In this document: piece after piece, positions 54,367-63,701 of the stretch | Position numbering within the stretch: the first letter of the stretch is position 1 | Layout: each line of letters opens with the position of its first letter | NCBI GenBank assembly: GCA_965267245.1 | Contig: OZ253939.1 | Location: 5,642,001-5,706,000, forward strand | DNA from: JANSWY01 sp965267245 | Lineage (GTDB): Bacteria > Bacteroidota > Bacteroidia > Cytophagales > Cyclobacteriaceae | Length of the DNA stretch: 64,000 nt | Reading direction: 5' to 3' | The notes under the pieces: generated by a model | What the model was told of the DNA's origin: nothing | Database searches by the model: none | The model's input: only the letters and a program-made list of their open reading frames with translations | Program-made: the position numbers and the translations under genes

Positions 54367-55479
54367 ATGAGTAGTAGCATTAAGATCACAAAAATTGATG
54401 ACTGGGGATTCAAATTCAATGAGAACCCCATTATCGCAGGCCCATGTAGCGCCGAAAGCCCTGAGCAGATCCGGAAAATTGTAGAACAAATGAAAACAGG
54501 ATTTGTTCCAGATATTTTCAGAGCGGGAATCTGGAAACCGAGAACAAGACCAGGAACATTTGAGGGTATCGGAAAAGAAGGACTAAGCTGGCTTAAAGTG
54601 GCTCAGGAGGAATTGGGAATTCCAGTTACAGTAGAAGTGGCTAATGCTAAACATGTGGAGGAAGCACTGGAAGCTGGTATCGATATTCTCTGGATAGGAG
54701 CCAGGACTACAGTAAATCCATTTTCTGTTCAGGAGGTGTGCGATGCGCTGAAAGGTGTGAACATACCTGTAATGGTGAAGAACCCAATTAACCCTGATCT
54801 GGCACTCTGGATGGGAGCCTTGGAGAGGTTAAACAAGGTTGGTATTACAAAACTGGCCGCTATTCACAGGGGGTTCAGTGGAACCATAAAAACAAAATTC
54901 AGAAACAATCCGGAGTGGAGTTATGCTTTAAGATTGAAGGAAGAATTACCTGACATTGCGATTATTTGTGATCCAAGTCATATTTGTGGAAATCGTGAAA
55001 TGATTCAGGAAATCTCCCAAAAAGCACTAAATTTGGGGCTGGATGGCTTGATGATAGAAACGCATCATGATCCTGACAATGCACTTAGCGACGCTAAGCA
55101 GCAAATTACTCCAAATCAATTACAAGAAATTACCAGCAAGCTCGTTGTTAGAGATAGTGTCCTGCAAAGGCCAGAACTGATGTCAGAAATTGAACAGTTA
55201 AGGGCTAATGTAGATCACGTCGACGAGCAAATAGTGGAACTTTTAGCCCAAAGGTTTGATTACATCAAACTTATTGGTGACTACAAGAGAAAACATAACC
55301 TGGCTGTTTTTCAGAAAGACAGATGGGAAAAAGTTACAAAAGGACGCGTAGCGATGGGTAAAGAGAAAGGATTGTCCGAACGATTTATGATGGCCTTCTT
55401 GGATGCAATTCATGAAGAGGCCGTTAAACTACAGGAAAAAAGGATCAAACTTACCCAACAAGATAAGGTTAAAGTGTGA
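54367..55479 (+). CDS. Bifunctional DAHP synthase / chorismate mutase (type II)
   Basis: 370 residues joining the first step of the shikimate pathway (phosphoenolpyruvate plus erythrose-4-phosphate to DAHP) to chorismate mutase, the first step towards Phe and Tyr. The type I-beta DAHP synthase barrel spans about 1-265: GPCSAES, FRAGIWKPRTRPGTFEG, WIGARTTVNPF, HRGFSG, CDPSHICGNRE and the ETHHDPDNALSD metal-binding end. An AroQ chorismate mutase helix bundle follows at about 275-360 (EIEQLRANVDHVDEQIVELL). In Prevotella fusions of this kind the mutase domain also mediates feedback control. Here a Phe/Tyr-codon attenuator lies directly upstream, so regulation appears to act on both transcription and enzyme. 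Confidence 0.95.
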   Translation: MSSSIKITKIDDWGFKFNENPIIAGPCSAESPEQIRKIVEQMKTGFVPDIFRAGIWKPRTRPGTFEGIGKEGLSWLKVAQEELGIPVTVEVANAKHVEEALEAGIDILWIGARTTVNPFSVQEVCDALKGVNIPVMVKNPINPDLALWMGALERLNKVGITKLAAIHRGFSGTIKTKFRNNPEWSYALRLKEELPDIAIICDPSHICGNREMIQEISQKALNLGLDGLMIETHHDPDNALSDAKQQITPNQLQEITSKLVVRDSVLQRPELMSEIEQLRANVDHVDEQIVELLAQRFDYIKLIGDYKRKHNLAVFQKDRWEKVTKGRVAMGKEKGLSERFMMAFLDAIHEEAVKLQEKRIKLTQQDKVKV

Positions 55480-55511
55480 TCAATAACTCCTTACAAGCGG
55501 AGCACAGATCT

Positions 55512-55567
55512 AAGTGGCAACTACGAAGTGTTGGAACATGTGGTGTGGTTGCCACCACTTTTTTTCA
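55512..55567 (+). terminator. Terminator after the DAHP synthase gene
   Basis: GTGGCAAC / GTTGCCAC stem (55514-55521 / 55548-55555) with a long structured loop, followed by an ACTTTTTTT tract. Confidence 0.65.
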
Positions 55568-55576
55568 AACTGTCTG

Positions 55577-55613
55577 AAAAAATAATGGGCTATCCCATAT
55601 TGCAGAGATAGCC
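55577..55613 (-). terminator. Terminator of the minus-strand permease gene
   Basis: GGGCTATC / GATAGCCC stem (55587-55594 / 55606-55613). On the minus strand it is followed by ATTATTTTTT. Confidence 0.78.
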
Positions 55614-55652
55614 CGATTAGATTCAAATAAACCTAACCTATCAGAGGTTTTC

Positions 55653-58061
55653 TTACTCGTCTTTTAAGACATCCACAGGGTTTACTTTTGCAGCAGTTAA
55701 TGATCTGTAACCAATCGATAGAATTGATATAACTATTGTTCCAACTAATGCACCGGTAATGATTTCCCACCCAATTGAGATCCTGTATTCAAACGATTCA
55801 AGCCATTTATTCATCAACCATACGGAAATGAATGCTGACAATACAAATGCTATCGCTAATATTATGGATACTTCCTTTGCGAAGATTGAGAGGATCTGCT
55901 TGATACTTGCACCAACCACTTTTCTAATACCAATTTCTTTTCTTTTCGCATTGGCCATATAATCAGTGAGACCATAAAGTCCAAGAATTGATATAATTAA
56001 CGCGATTACTACAAAGAAACTGGTCGATTTGGCCATGACTTCTTCAAACTTGTACATACTGGCGATCCATTCGTCAAAGAAATTATATTCAATAAGTAGT
56101 TCAGGGAACACTTTGTCCCATGTGGCTTCCAATAACTCCATCGAAGCTGGAACATCTGCTGCACCTTGCGGACTTAGTTTTACGGCTAGCTCAAAGAATT
56201 GACTTTTTTGATTGCCTAAAGCCACCGGCATTAGACCAGACTTTAAAGATTGTGTGTGAAAGTTTTCTACAACACCCACAACTTTAAATTTTTCTCCCCA
56301 GGAAGCGTGCAATTCTTTCCCAATTGCCTCTTGTGGATTGCCCAGATTAAATCTTTCCAATGAGTATTCACTAATAATAATATTTGTCCTGGGGTCACTG
56401 TTAGTGATATTTCTACCACTGAGAAGGTTTAGGCCAAACAAGTCTAGGTAATTCTCATCTATGGCTTTAACGTTGATTGTGAATTGTGCGTTTTCCCCCT
56501 CTTCCGGATTGAAGAACTTATCTGTATTATTTGTTCGGGCCATTGGTCCTCCTAAGTGAAGAGAGGTTAATTCAAACTCAGGGTGTCTGTCTATTTCGTT
56601 TTTAAGTTGCTCTTGTTTAGGGTCCCCTGACTCAGGGAATCTCAGGCTAATAATGTTATCCTTCGTAAAACCGGTTTCATGCCCCTTTAGGAAGTTCATT
56701 TGTGCAAAAATGACAAGCGCGGAAATTGTGAGAAGGATTGAGAATCCAAATTGTAATCCAACAAGTACCTTTCTGAGCGGAATTTTTGAGTGTCTGTCAA
56801 TGTTGGAAACTTTTATCTTGATTGCTGTAAGTGCAGAATATTTTGAGAGTGCTAATGCTGGATAAATACCTGACACGAGGGTAATGGCAACAATAGAAAC
56901 ACCGGTGAAGCCAATCCAGTCACTGATGGCTATATCCGCTAGCCTGATACTCATGCCAAACGCGGCTTCAAAAAGTTTTAGGATTTGTTCACCAATGAAG
57001 AAACCAAAAGTCACGGAAATCAAAACGATGACAAATGTTTCCGTGAGAAACTGGCCAATCAGATTGATCCTGCTACTGCCCATGACTTTTCTGATACCTA
57101 CTTCTTTAGCCCTTTTCACTGCCCTGGCTGTGGTGAGGTTGATGAAATTGATACTTCCAATTAGCGCCAAGAAGATGGCAAGTGTATATGAAATGACTTT
57201 ATACTGAGGAGAGAAGTTTATCCCACTGTAATTACCGATGCTGGCAGAATGTATTTCCTCCATGGCTTGCAATTCTACATTATAACCTTCAAGAACATTG
57301 TGCTTAGCAAATGTGCTGGTAAGAGTTTCTTGTAAGTCACTTTCATTGGTATTTGGTTTTACCTTTAATATGGCTTGAGTTCCCCCATTTAGCCTTCCCC
57401 ATTTATCCGGGCCAAAGTATGGATTTACTCCCTCTTGATTTTCATAGGCAGTTACCATCTCAAATGGGTAATCTGTGCTCAATGGAAAGTCTTCAAACAC
57501 GCCTCCAATAACCAATGAATGTTTATTGGCCAATTTGATAGTCTTGCCAAGGACCGAGTTGAAATCAGTCTTGACATCAAAAAACTTCTGGGCAACTGTT
57601 TTTGAGATATAGGCTTTTGAGATGTCCTCTTTGACTGGAGCTTCTCCCGCGACCCATTCAAAGGACAAAATGTTATAAATGTCAATATCACTGAAGGCAA
57701 TGTGCTCTTGTTCGAGTTTCTTCAGATTGCCATTGGATTGAGGGATGTTGACCTGGGCGCCTAACAGAAAAGTATTTGTCATAGCGTCCACCATTGGTAA
57801 ATCATCCTTGATGGCTTTTGAAAATGGGTGGGGAACAGTAGGAGTTGTACCTTCTTCGTCTCCAACTTTATAGTGTCCTACAACACGATAAATGGAAGCG
57901 TAGTTCTCCTGATGACTGTCAAAATTATCCTGAAAATTGATAATGGAATAAAGTGCAACTACACAGGACACTCCAAGTGAGAGGCCCAGCGTGCTCAATA
58001 GAAAATATGCTTTATTTCTAAAGAGTGTTCGGTAAGATGTGATTAGGAAATTACGTAGCAT
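55653..58061 (-). CDS. ABC transporter permease, FtsX/MacB type (orphan)
   Basis: 802 residues. First membrane helix YFLLSTLGLSLGVSCVVAL, then a MacB-like periplasmic domain, a first FtsX triple-helix block with KEVGIRKVMGSS, a second periplasmic domain, and a second FtsX block with KEIGIRKVVGAS, ending in NPVDVLKDE. It is a paralogue of the permeases at 51.7-54.1 kb and 60.7-63.1 kb, with the same length and architecture. No ATPase gene is adjacent, so the ATPase must be encoded elsewhere. Probable operator sites lie in the 226-bp gap upstream shared with mtaB. Confidence 0.92.
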   Translation of the reverse strand: MLRNFLITSYRTLFRNKAYFLLSTLGLSLGVSCVVALYSIINFQDNFDSHQENYASIYRVVGHYKVGDEEGTTPTVPHPFSKAIKDDLPMVDAMTNTFLLGAQVNIPQSNGNLKKLEQEHIAFSDIDIYNILSFEWVAGEAPVKEDISKAYISKTVAQKFFDVKTDFNSVLGKTIKLANKHSLVIGGVFEDFPLSTDYPFEMVTAYENQEGVNPYFGPDKWGRLNGGTQAILKVKPNTNESDLQETLTSTFAKHNVLEGYNVELQAMEEIHSASIGNYSGINFSPQYKVISYTLAIFLALIGSINFINLTTARAVKRAKEVGIRKVMGSSRINLIGQFLTETFVIVLISVTFGFFIGEQILKLFEAAFGMSIRLADIAISDWIGFTGVSIVAITLVSGIYPALALSKYSALTAIKIKVSNIDRHSKIPLRKVLVGLQFGFSILLTISALVIFAQMNFLKGHETGFTKDNIISLRFPESGDPKQEQLKNEIDRHPEFELTSLHLGGPMARTNNTDKFFNPEEGENAQFTINVKAIDENYLDLFGLNLLSGRNITNSDPRTNIIISEYSLERFNLGNPQEAIGKELHASWGEKFKVVGVVENFHTQSLKSGLMPVALGNQKSQFFELAVKLSPQGAADVPASMELLEATWDKVFPELLIEYNFFDEWIASMYKFEEVMAKSTSFFVVIALIISILGLYGLTDYMANAKRKEIGIRKVVGASIKQILSIFAKEVSIILAIAFVLSAFISVWLMNKWLESFEYRISIGWEIITGALVGTIVISILSIGYRSLTAAKVNPVDVLKDE

Positions 58062-58160
58062 AATTTAAGTGAGTTTTTTCTTTCTCTAGTTACATAACAA
58101 CTGTGCCATAAACCTCAACTGTTTGATAATCAGGTTAATAAATTTTTCCTGGTAATTGTT

Positions 58161-58192
58161 TAATGTTCGTAATTGAACAGAATAATGTTCAA
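58161..58192. promoter_or_regulatory. Candidate operator: repeated TAATGTTC and TTGAACA-N6-TGTTCAA
   Basis: TAATGTTC occurs at 58161 and 58183, exactly 22 bp (two helical turns) apart. TTGAACA (58173-58179) and TGTTCAA (58186-58192) form a perfect 7-bp inverted repeat. It lies about 100 bp upstream of the permease gene and 95 bp before mtaB, so either could be controlled. Confidence 0.4.
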
Positions 58193-58272
58193 TCATTTTT
58201 TTGATCAGTCACGTTAAAGCGGGTCCTTTGATAAATCATTGAATTTCATACAATTATCTTCGCAGATATTTT

Positions 58273-58280
58273 TAATTTTG
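58273..58280 (+). promoter_or_regulatory. -7 element just upstream of mtaB
   Basis: TAATTTTG matches TAnnTTTG exactly and ends 7 bp before the mtaB ATG, so the transcript may be leaderless. No clear -33 TTG at the usual distance. Confidence 0.4.
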
Positions 58281-58287
58281 CGCTCCC

Positions 58288-59604
58288 ATGAAAAGAGTCG
58301 CGTTCTACACATTAGGTTGCAAACTGAATTTTTCCGAAACCTCCACTATAGCCCGCATGTTTCAGGAAGAGGGCTATGAGCGTGTGGATTTTCATGAGAA
58401 TCCGGATATTTTTATCATCAATACTTGCTCAGTTACTGAAAATGCTGATAAGAAATGCAGACAGATTGTAAAGCAGGCTAAGAAAATTACTCCTGAATCG
58501 TTTGTAGCTATAATTGGCTGTTATGCTCAGTTAAAACCCGAGGCAATTGTTCAGATTCCGGGAGTGGATGCAGTTTTAGGCGCATCTGAGAAATTCAAAC
58601 TGCTTGAACTCCTAGGTAGTTTTGAAAAGCAGGAGATTCCTCAGATATATGCATCGGATGTTTATGATGCGAAGGACTACCACACATCATTCTCTTATGG
58701 AGACAGAACACGAACATTCCTGAAAGTTCAGGATGGCTGCAATTATGGATGTGCGTTTTGTACAATTCCATTGGCCCGTGGAAAGAGTAGAAGTGATAGC
58801 ATAGCGAATATAGTAGCTACCGCAAAAGAAATAGCTGCTACTGATGTGAAAGAAGTGGTGCTTACAGGTGTCAATATTGGTGACTTTGGAATCCAAAATG
58901 GTCAAAGAAAAGAGAGATTTCTTGATTTAATTGCTGAATTAGATGAAGTAGAAGGTATTGACCGATTCAGGATATCCTCCATAGAACCAAACCTGTTGTC
59001 TAATGAGATCATCTCATTTGTAGCCAATTCAAAATGTTTTGTGCCTCATTTTCATATACCATTGCAGTCAGGTAGTGACAAGATCCTAAAAGCCATGAAC
59101 CGAAGGTATCTGACCGATCTTTATCGTGAAAGAATTCATAAGATCAAGTCATTGATGCCGCATTGCTGTATAGGAGTAGATGTAATTGTAGGCTTCCCGG
59201 GAGAATCTGAAGAGGAGTTTTTTGAGACCTATAACTTTCTAAACGAGCTGGATATTTCTTATCTGCACGTTTTCACATATTCTGAACGAGATAATACCAG
59301 GGCAATCGAGATGGATGAGGTTGTACCTATGTCTGAGCGAAACAGACGTTCCAAGATGTTAAGAATATTGTCTGAAAAGAAAAAGAGAAATTTCTACGAG
59401 CAAAACATTGGCAAATCATCTACAGTCTTGTTTGAGGAAGATGTAAAGAACGGTGATGTATTCGGGTTCACTGAAAATTATGTTCGCGTTTGTGTGGCCC
59501 ATGATTCTTCTCTGGTTAATCAATTGGTGCCAGTTCAACTGGGATCTATTTCTGAAGAAGGCTCCCTAAATGCCAGCATAGCAGTTTCAGAAAACTTGGC
59601 TTAA
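58288..59604 (+). CDS. mtaB: tRNA t6A37 methylthiotransferase
   Basis: 438 residues, normal length. It adds a methylthio group to N6-threonylcarbamoyladenosine at position 37 of ANN-decoding tRNAs. The N-terminal UPF0004 domain carries three cluster cysteines (TLGCKLN, INTCSVT, IGCYAQ); the radical SAM core has C151, C155 and C158 in GCNYGCAFC; a C-terminal TRAM domain spans about 370-430. VLTGVNIGDFG and PLQSGSDKILKAMNR are conserved in methylthiotransferases. KCRQ and the length favour MtaB over MiaB or RimO. Transcription probably starts within a few bases of the ATG. Confidence 0.93.
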   Translation: MKRVAFYTLGCKLNFSETSTIARMFQEEGYERVDFHENPDIFIINTCSVTENADKKCRQIVKQAKKITPESFVAIIGCYAQLKPEAIVQIPGVDAVLGASEKFKLLELLGSFEKQEIPQIYASDVYDAKDYHTSFSYGDRTRTFLKVQDGCNYGCAFCTIPLARGKSRSDSIANIVATAKEIAATDVKEVVLTGVNIGDFGIQNGQRKERFLDLIAELDEVEGIDRFRISSIEPNLLSNEIISFVANSKCFVPHFHIPLQSGSDKILKAMNRRYLTDLYRERIHKIKSLMPHCCIGVDVIVGFPGESEEEFFETYNFLNELDISYLHVFTYSERDNTRAIEMDEVVPMSERNRRSKMLRILSEKKKRNFYEQNIGKSSTVLFEEDVKNGDVFGFTENYVRVCVAHDSSLVNQLVPVQLGSISEEGSLNASIAVSENLA

Positions 59605-59632
59605 GTCAATATTTTTTTAATATTCAGATAAC

Positions 59633-59661
59633 TTGGTGGTTTTGGTGTTATTTTTGGTTTG
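59633..59661 (+). promoter_or_regulatory. Possible promoter of the DUF6268-like gene
   Basis: TTG at 59633 with TATTTTTG (59649-59656, exact -7 match but short spacing) or TTGGTTTG (59654-59661, one mismatch, better spacing). Which one is used cannot be decided by eye. Confidence 0.28.
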
Positions 59662-59670
59662 CACCTAGTC

Positions 59671-60573
59671 ATGAAAAAATTACTAATCTTCCCAATGCTA
59701 TTTGTAGGGTTCAGCACATTTGCTCAGCAGTATGTTGACCTGATGAGGTTTGCCCTTAGTCAAACAAGTGATCTCGGCATCAAGAATTCTGTAGTGGATG
59801 AAACCGCGGCAATTTTCTACCTGGAAACCAGTGCAATGGTTCCATTACCGGTTAACGATAACTTTGCAATACTTGCTGGTCTGGATTATACTAGAGATGA
59901 TTTTAGAACCAGTGTATTTTCAGCCAACACAGTGTATCATTCAACAACATTGAGATTAGGAGCTTCCATTACGCACAATGATAAATGGTCAGGTACCTAC
60001 TTATTGTTGCCTAAACTTGCAGGTGACTATAAAGGGGATGCTAATCCTTTTCAAATGGGAGGATATTTTTTATGGACCCGAACAAAACATGCACAATTAA
60101 AATATCGGTTTGGTTTATACACTACCAGTGAAGCATTTGGTCCTTTCTTTGTGCCATTAATTGGTATTTACTACTTGAGTAATTCAAAAAAGTTTGAGCT
60201 GAATGCCACCATGCCCATCACCCTTGATGCCAATTATAAACTGACAAAATCATTGGCGGCAGGCTTTAATTTCCGTGGGTTCATAAATTCTTATGTAATA
60301 GGAGAAGGATTAACTGAACCTGTTTACGTAGAACGATCTCGTCAAAATTATGCTCCGTATTTACAATATGGTTTGCTTGAAAATTCAATATTACTAAGAG
60401 CCTCTGCAGCATATACTATTTTGGATTATGCACTTTACAGTTCCTCAGATAAGATAGATGCTGGTATTTCAGCAATTCCCATCGGTGATGACAGAACCAG
60501 ATTCAATGCTGAGCTTGATGGAGGTATGATCTACAAACTTGAATTGGTATATAGATTTCATTTGAAAGAATAA
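59671..60573 (+). CDS. Outer-membrane beta-barrel protein (DUF6268-like)
   Basis: 300 residues from the ATG at 59671, which starts a signal peptide (MKKLLIFPMLFVGFSTFAQ); the TTG at 59659 is less likely. The mature part alternates short beta strands with aromatic residues facing the membrane (LRLGASITHNDKWSGTYLLLP, AQLKYRFGLYTT, ELNATMPITLDANYKLT) and ends in KLELVYRFHLKE, a typical barrel-closing strand. It resembles DUF6268-type barrels; function unknown. It lies 66 bp after mtaB. Confidence 0.75.
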   Translation: MKKLLIFPMLFVGFSTFAQQYVDLMRFALSQTSDLGIKNSVVDETAAIFYLETSAMVPLPVNDNFAILAGLDYTRDDFRTSVFSANTVYHSTTLRLGASITHNDKWSGTYLLLPKLAGDYKGDANPFQMGGYFLWTRTKHAQLKYRFGLYTTSEAFGPFFVPLIGIYYLSNSKKFELNATMPITLDANYKLTKSLAAGFNFRGFINSYVIGEGLTEPVYVERSRQNYAPYLQYGLLENSILLRASAAYTILDYALYSSSDKIDAGISAIPIGDDRTRFNAELDGGMIYKLELVYRFHLKE

Positions 60574-60704
60574 TTTTTTTCAGATCCCCTGTAACCTTTC
60601 CTGAATTGGCTGGTATTCCTTGTGAGATTTAATACTGAGGGGTGCAACCCTTTGGTATTTGAGAAGTCTCTTATAAAAACTCTCAAGGTCAAAATACTCA
60701 AAAT

Positions 60705-63071
60705 ATGTTCAGGAATTTCTTTGTCGTTACACTTCGCAACCTGCGCAAAAACAGCCTTTATTCATTTATTAATATTTCAGGATTAGCTATCGGATTGGTC
60801 TGTGGGGTCCTCATTATGCTATGGGTGGCAGATGAAACCTCATTTGACAAGTTTATTCCCAAATATGAAAAGCTGTACCAGGTGTGGGTAAATGCTGAGT
60901 TTGACGGCAAGGTCAATTCCTGGATTTCTGTACCACAGCCTACTTATCAGGCCATGAAAACTGCTGATAGCAGAATTATAAACTCCTGTGTTACTGGTTG
61001 GGGAGGTACACGATTGATCACTTATGAAGATAAGCGGATCATGAAAAGAGGCTACTTCGCCAGCAAAGAATTCCTGCAAATGTTTGAGTATGATTTACTC
61101 AAAGGGTCCAGAACCGAAGCGATGGAGGATCCATCATCCATTGTTATAACAGAATCTCTAGCAAAAGCATTGTTTGGAGATGAAGATCCAATTAACAAAG
61201 TAGTAAAAGTTGATGATGAGAGTTTGTTAAAAGTAACTGCCATCCTAAAAGATATACCCGGAAATTCTTCTTTTGAATTTGATTACCTCATTCCCTGGAA
61301 ACATCGTGAAAGCATTAGTGATTGGGTAGTAAGAAATAAAACCAACTGGGGAAATTATTCCTTTCAGGTATTCGTAGAACTTAATGACAAGGAATCTTTC
61401 CAGGAGGCACAGACCAATATTGAAGACATGCTGACTGAAAATGGTCAGACAGATATTCCACGTAAGTTTTTCCTTCATCCAATGGAAAAATGGAGGCTTT
61501 ACTCAACTTTTGAGAATGGTGAAGCCAAAGGTGGGAGAAGTGATTTTGTGCAGCTTTTTACTGTCATCGCGATATTCATTTTGGTAATCGCTTGCATCAA
61601 TTTCATGAATCTGGCAACTGCAAGATCTGAGAAACGCGCCAGGGAAGTTGGCATTAGAAAAAGTCTTGGATCGCAAAGACCACAAATCATTGGACAGTTT
61701 TTAGGAGAGTCTGTGATGGTGGCATTATTTGGGTATCTGGTAGCATTGATATTGGTCCTAACCGCTTTACCATGGTACAATGATTTGGTGGAAAAGGAGC
61801 TTTCGATCAATTTTCTTTCGGTTGAGTTTTGGGCTTATTCAGTTCTTGGAGTATTGGCAATCGGAATAGTATCGGGGAGTTATCCTGCGTTCTATTTGTC
61901 GTCATTCAATCCGGTCAAGACGCTGAAAGGTACAATCAAAATTGGCAAAGGGGGTACTACACCAAGAAAGGTTTTGGTAGTCTTGCAATTCGGGTTCTCA
62001 ATTCTGTTGATGATCAGCACGGTGGTGATTTTTCAACAAATTAGTCTGGTCAAAAACAGAGAATTGGGTTACAATCAGGAGAATTTGATCAACCTGGGAA
62101 TGTCAGATGATTTGGATGAAAATTTTGATGTTTTTAAACAGGAATTATTGAGATCGGGCGCTGTGGAAGCAGTAACCAGATCCAATAGTGCAATTACCCA
62201 GATCAATTCGAATAACTTTCTTGGATGGCCGGGAAAACCTGAAAATCTTAGGGTAATATTTACCACAATTGCCACTGAATACGACTATACTAAAACGATG
62301 GGTATCAAAGTGTTACAGGGAAGGGACTTCTCAAAAGACTTTGCTTCTGATACGGCAGCCATTGTCATCAATAAAGCTGCATTGGACCTGATGGGACTTG
62401 AGGATCCTATTGGAACCAGTCTTGATCTATGGGGTAGTAAAAGAAAGCTAATTGGTGTCATTGACAATGTGATCATGGGTTCTCCTTATCGTGAGGTCAA
62501 GCCACTTTTTATGGTGGTTGATCCTGATTGGGGTGGTTCTATCACCATTCGATTAACTCCAAAGCAGAATCAACAGGAAAACCTGGCCAAAGTGCAGGAA
62601 ATATTTGAACAGTACAATCCGGCTTACCCATTTGAATACCAGTTTACAGACGTAGAGTACCAAAAGAAATTTACCACGATCAACCTTACTATTAAACTGG
62701 CTTCAATCTTCTCATTCCTGGCTATCATCATTACGGGATTGGGATTATTTGGATTGGCGGCATTCACGGCCGAACAAAGAATTAAGGAAATTGGTATCAG
62801 GAAAGTACTGGGTGCCTCAGTTATAAGTCTCGTATCACTTATTAGCAGAGATTTTTCAAAATTGGTTTTGATCGCCTTTGTAATTGCGACCCCAGTCACC
62901 TGGTATCTATTGGATGGTTATCTGGAGAGGTATCCGATACATGTAAGTATTAGCTGGTGGATTTTTCCACTGGCAGGAGTGGTAGCGCTTTCTTTCGCCT
63001 TATTGATTGTGAGTAATCAGGCATATCGCGCCGCTTCTGTAAACCCTGCAAAATCTTTGAGAAACGAATAA
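60705..63071 (+). CDS. ABC transporter permease, FtsX/MacB type (orphan)
   Basis: 788 residues, complete. Helix LYSFINISGLAIGLVCGVLIML, a MacB-like periplasmic domain, an FtsX block with REVGIRKSLGSQ, a second periplasmic domain and an FtsX block with KEIGIRKVLGAS, ending in NPAKSLRNE. It is the third paralogue in the window. The 131-bp upstream gap ends in ACTCAAAATA right at the ATG, like the leader of the serine hydrolase at 45.7 kb, but no clear -7 element is seen. A terminator follows. Confidence 0.92.
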   Translation: MFRNFFVVTLRNLRKNSLYSFINISGLAIGLVCGVLIMLWVADETSFDKFIPKYEKLYQVWVNAEFDGKVNSWISVPQPTYQAMKTADSRIINSCVTGWGGTRLITYEDKRIMKRGYFASKEFLQMFEYDLLKGSRTEAMEDPSSIVITESLAKALFGDEDPINKVVKVDDESLLKVTAILKDIPGNSSFEFDYLIPWKHRESISDWVVRNKTNWGNYSFQVFVELNDKESFQEAQTNIEDMLTENGQTDIPRKFFLHPMEKWRLYSTFENGEAKGGRSDFVQLFTVIAIFILVIACINFMNLATARSEKRAREVGIRKSLGSQRPQIIGQFLGESVMVALFGYLVALILVLTALPWYNDLVEKELSINFLSVEFWAYSVLGVLAIGIVSGSYPAFYLSSFNPVKTLKGTIKIGKGGTTPRKVLVVLQFGFSILLMISTVVIFQQISLVKNRELGYNQENLINLGMSDDLDENFDVFKQELLRSGAVEAVTRSNSAITQINSNNFLGWPGKPENLRVIFTTIATEYDYTKTMGIKVLQGRDFSKDFASDTAAIVINKAALDLMGLEDPIGTSLDLWGSKRKLIGVIDNVIMGSPYREVKPLFMVVDPDWGGSITIRLTPKQNQQENLAKVQEIFEQYNPAYPFEYQFTDVEYQKKFTTINLTIKLASIFSFLAIIITGLGLFGLAAFTAEQRIKEIGIRKVLGASVISLVSLISRDFSKLVLIAFVIATPVTWYLLDGYLERYPIHVSISWWIFPLAGVVALSFALLIVSNQAYRAASVNPAKSLRNE

Positions 63072-63099
63072 TAGTAGGATCAAATTGTAGGTAGCGAGT

Positions 63100-63133
63100 A
63101 AGGAAGGTTTTGTGGTGAGGCCTTCCTTTTTTT
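63100..63133 (+). terminator. Terminator after the third permease
   Basis: AAGGAAGG / CCTTCCTT stem (63100-63107 / 63121-63128), 13-nt loop, T-run to 63133. Confidence 0.85.
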
Positions 63134-63192
63134 ATACCCATTCAAACCATTTTTCATTTTTCAGAGTCATCTATTCAAAAAATCAACATCTC

Positions 63193-63696
63193 ATGAAAAA
63201 TTTAATTCCCGTACTGTTATTTACAGTTATTTTTTGGTCTTGCGAGGATGATACCAATCCTTCGCAATTGGATTTGAAATTCTTTGAAGGCGCTAGTCTG
63301 GGTCAGGTGAATCCTTTTGTTTCTGAAGGTGACCATATTGTCTTTGAACGATTTTATGTGGCAGAAGAATCTGAAATGATAGCAGACGATGAGTTTCAGG
63401 ATGCCGTCTATCTTGAGATTCCGATCGATGAAAATGCAGATAAGTTCAATTACAAAGATGATGACCTGGTAGCCTTACCATTTGTGTACCGGTATTCTTG
63501 TTTTTGTGTACCTGTAGATTATCAGGTGATGAAATCCGGTGAAATTGACGGCAAAAAGAAGAACAATGGAAAATGGGAGGTAGAGGCTGAGATCACATTT
63601 GAGTATGGTTACATACAGGACAATGATTCTATTCCTTTGGAAAAAAATAAAACCATGACTTTCTCAGGTAATTTCAGCAGTGCCGACCTCCCATAA
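63193..63696 (+). CDS. Small lipoprotein, probably surface-exposed
   Basis: 167 residues from the ATG at 63193, which starts a short lipoprotein signal (MKNLIPVLLFTVIFWSC; Cys17). The next residues EDDT resemble the Bacteroidota lipoprotein export signal. The -3 and -2 positions (Phe, Trp) are less usual for a lipobox. The mature protein is acidic and beta-rich with a CFC pair (YRYSCFCVPVDYQ). No recognised family. It lies between the third permease and a converging serine hydrolase. Confidence 0.72.
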   Translation: MKNLIPVLLFTVIFWSCEDDTNPSQLDLKFFEGASLGQVNPFVSEGDHIVFERFYVAEESEMIADDEFQDAVYLEIPIDENADKFNYKDDDLVALPFVYRYSCFCVPVDYQVMKSGEIDGKKKNNGKWEVEAEITFEYGYIQDNDSIPLEKNKTMTFSGNFSSADLP

Positions 63697-63701
63697 TTGG
63701 G

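Noticed and set aside
54348..54374. Short ORF overlapping the DAHP synthase start codon
   Set aside because: Eight codons in another frame without notable content; coupling is possible but unsupported.
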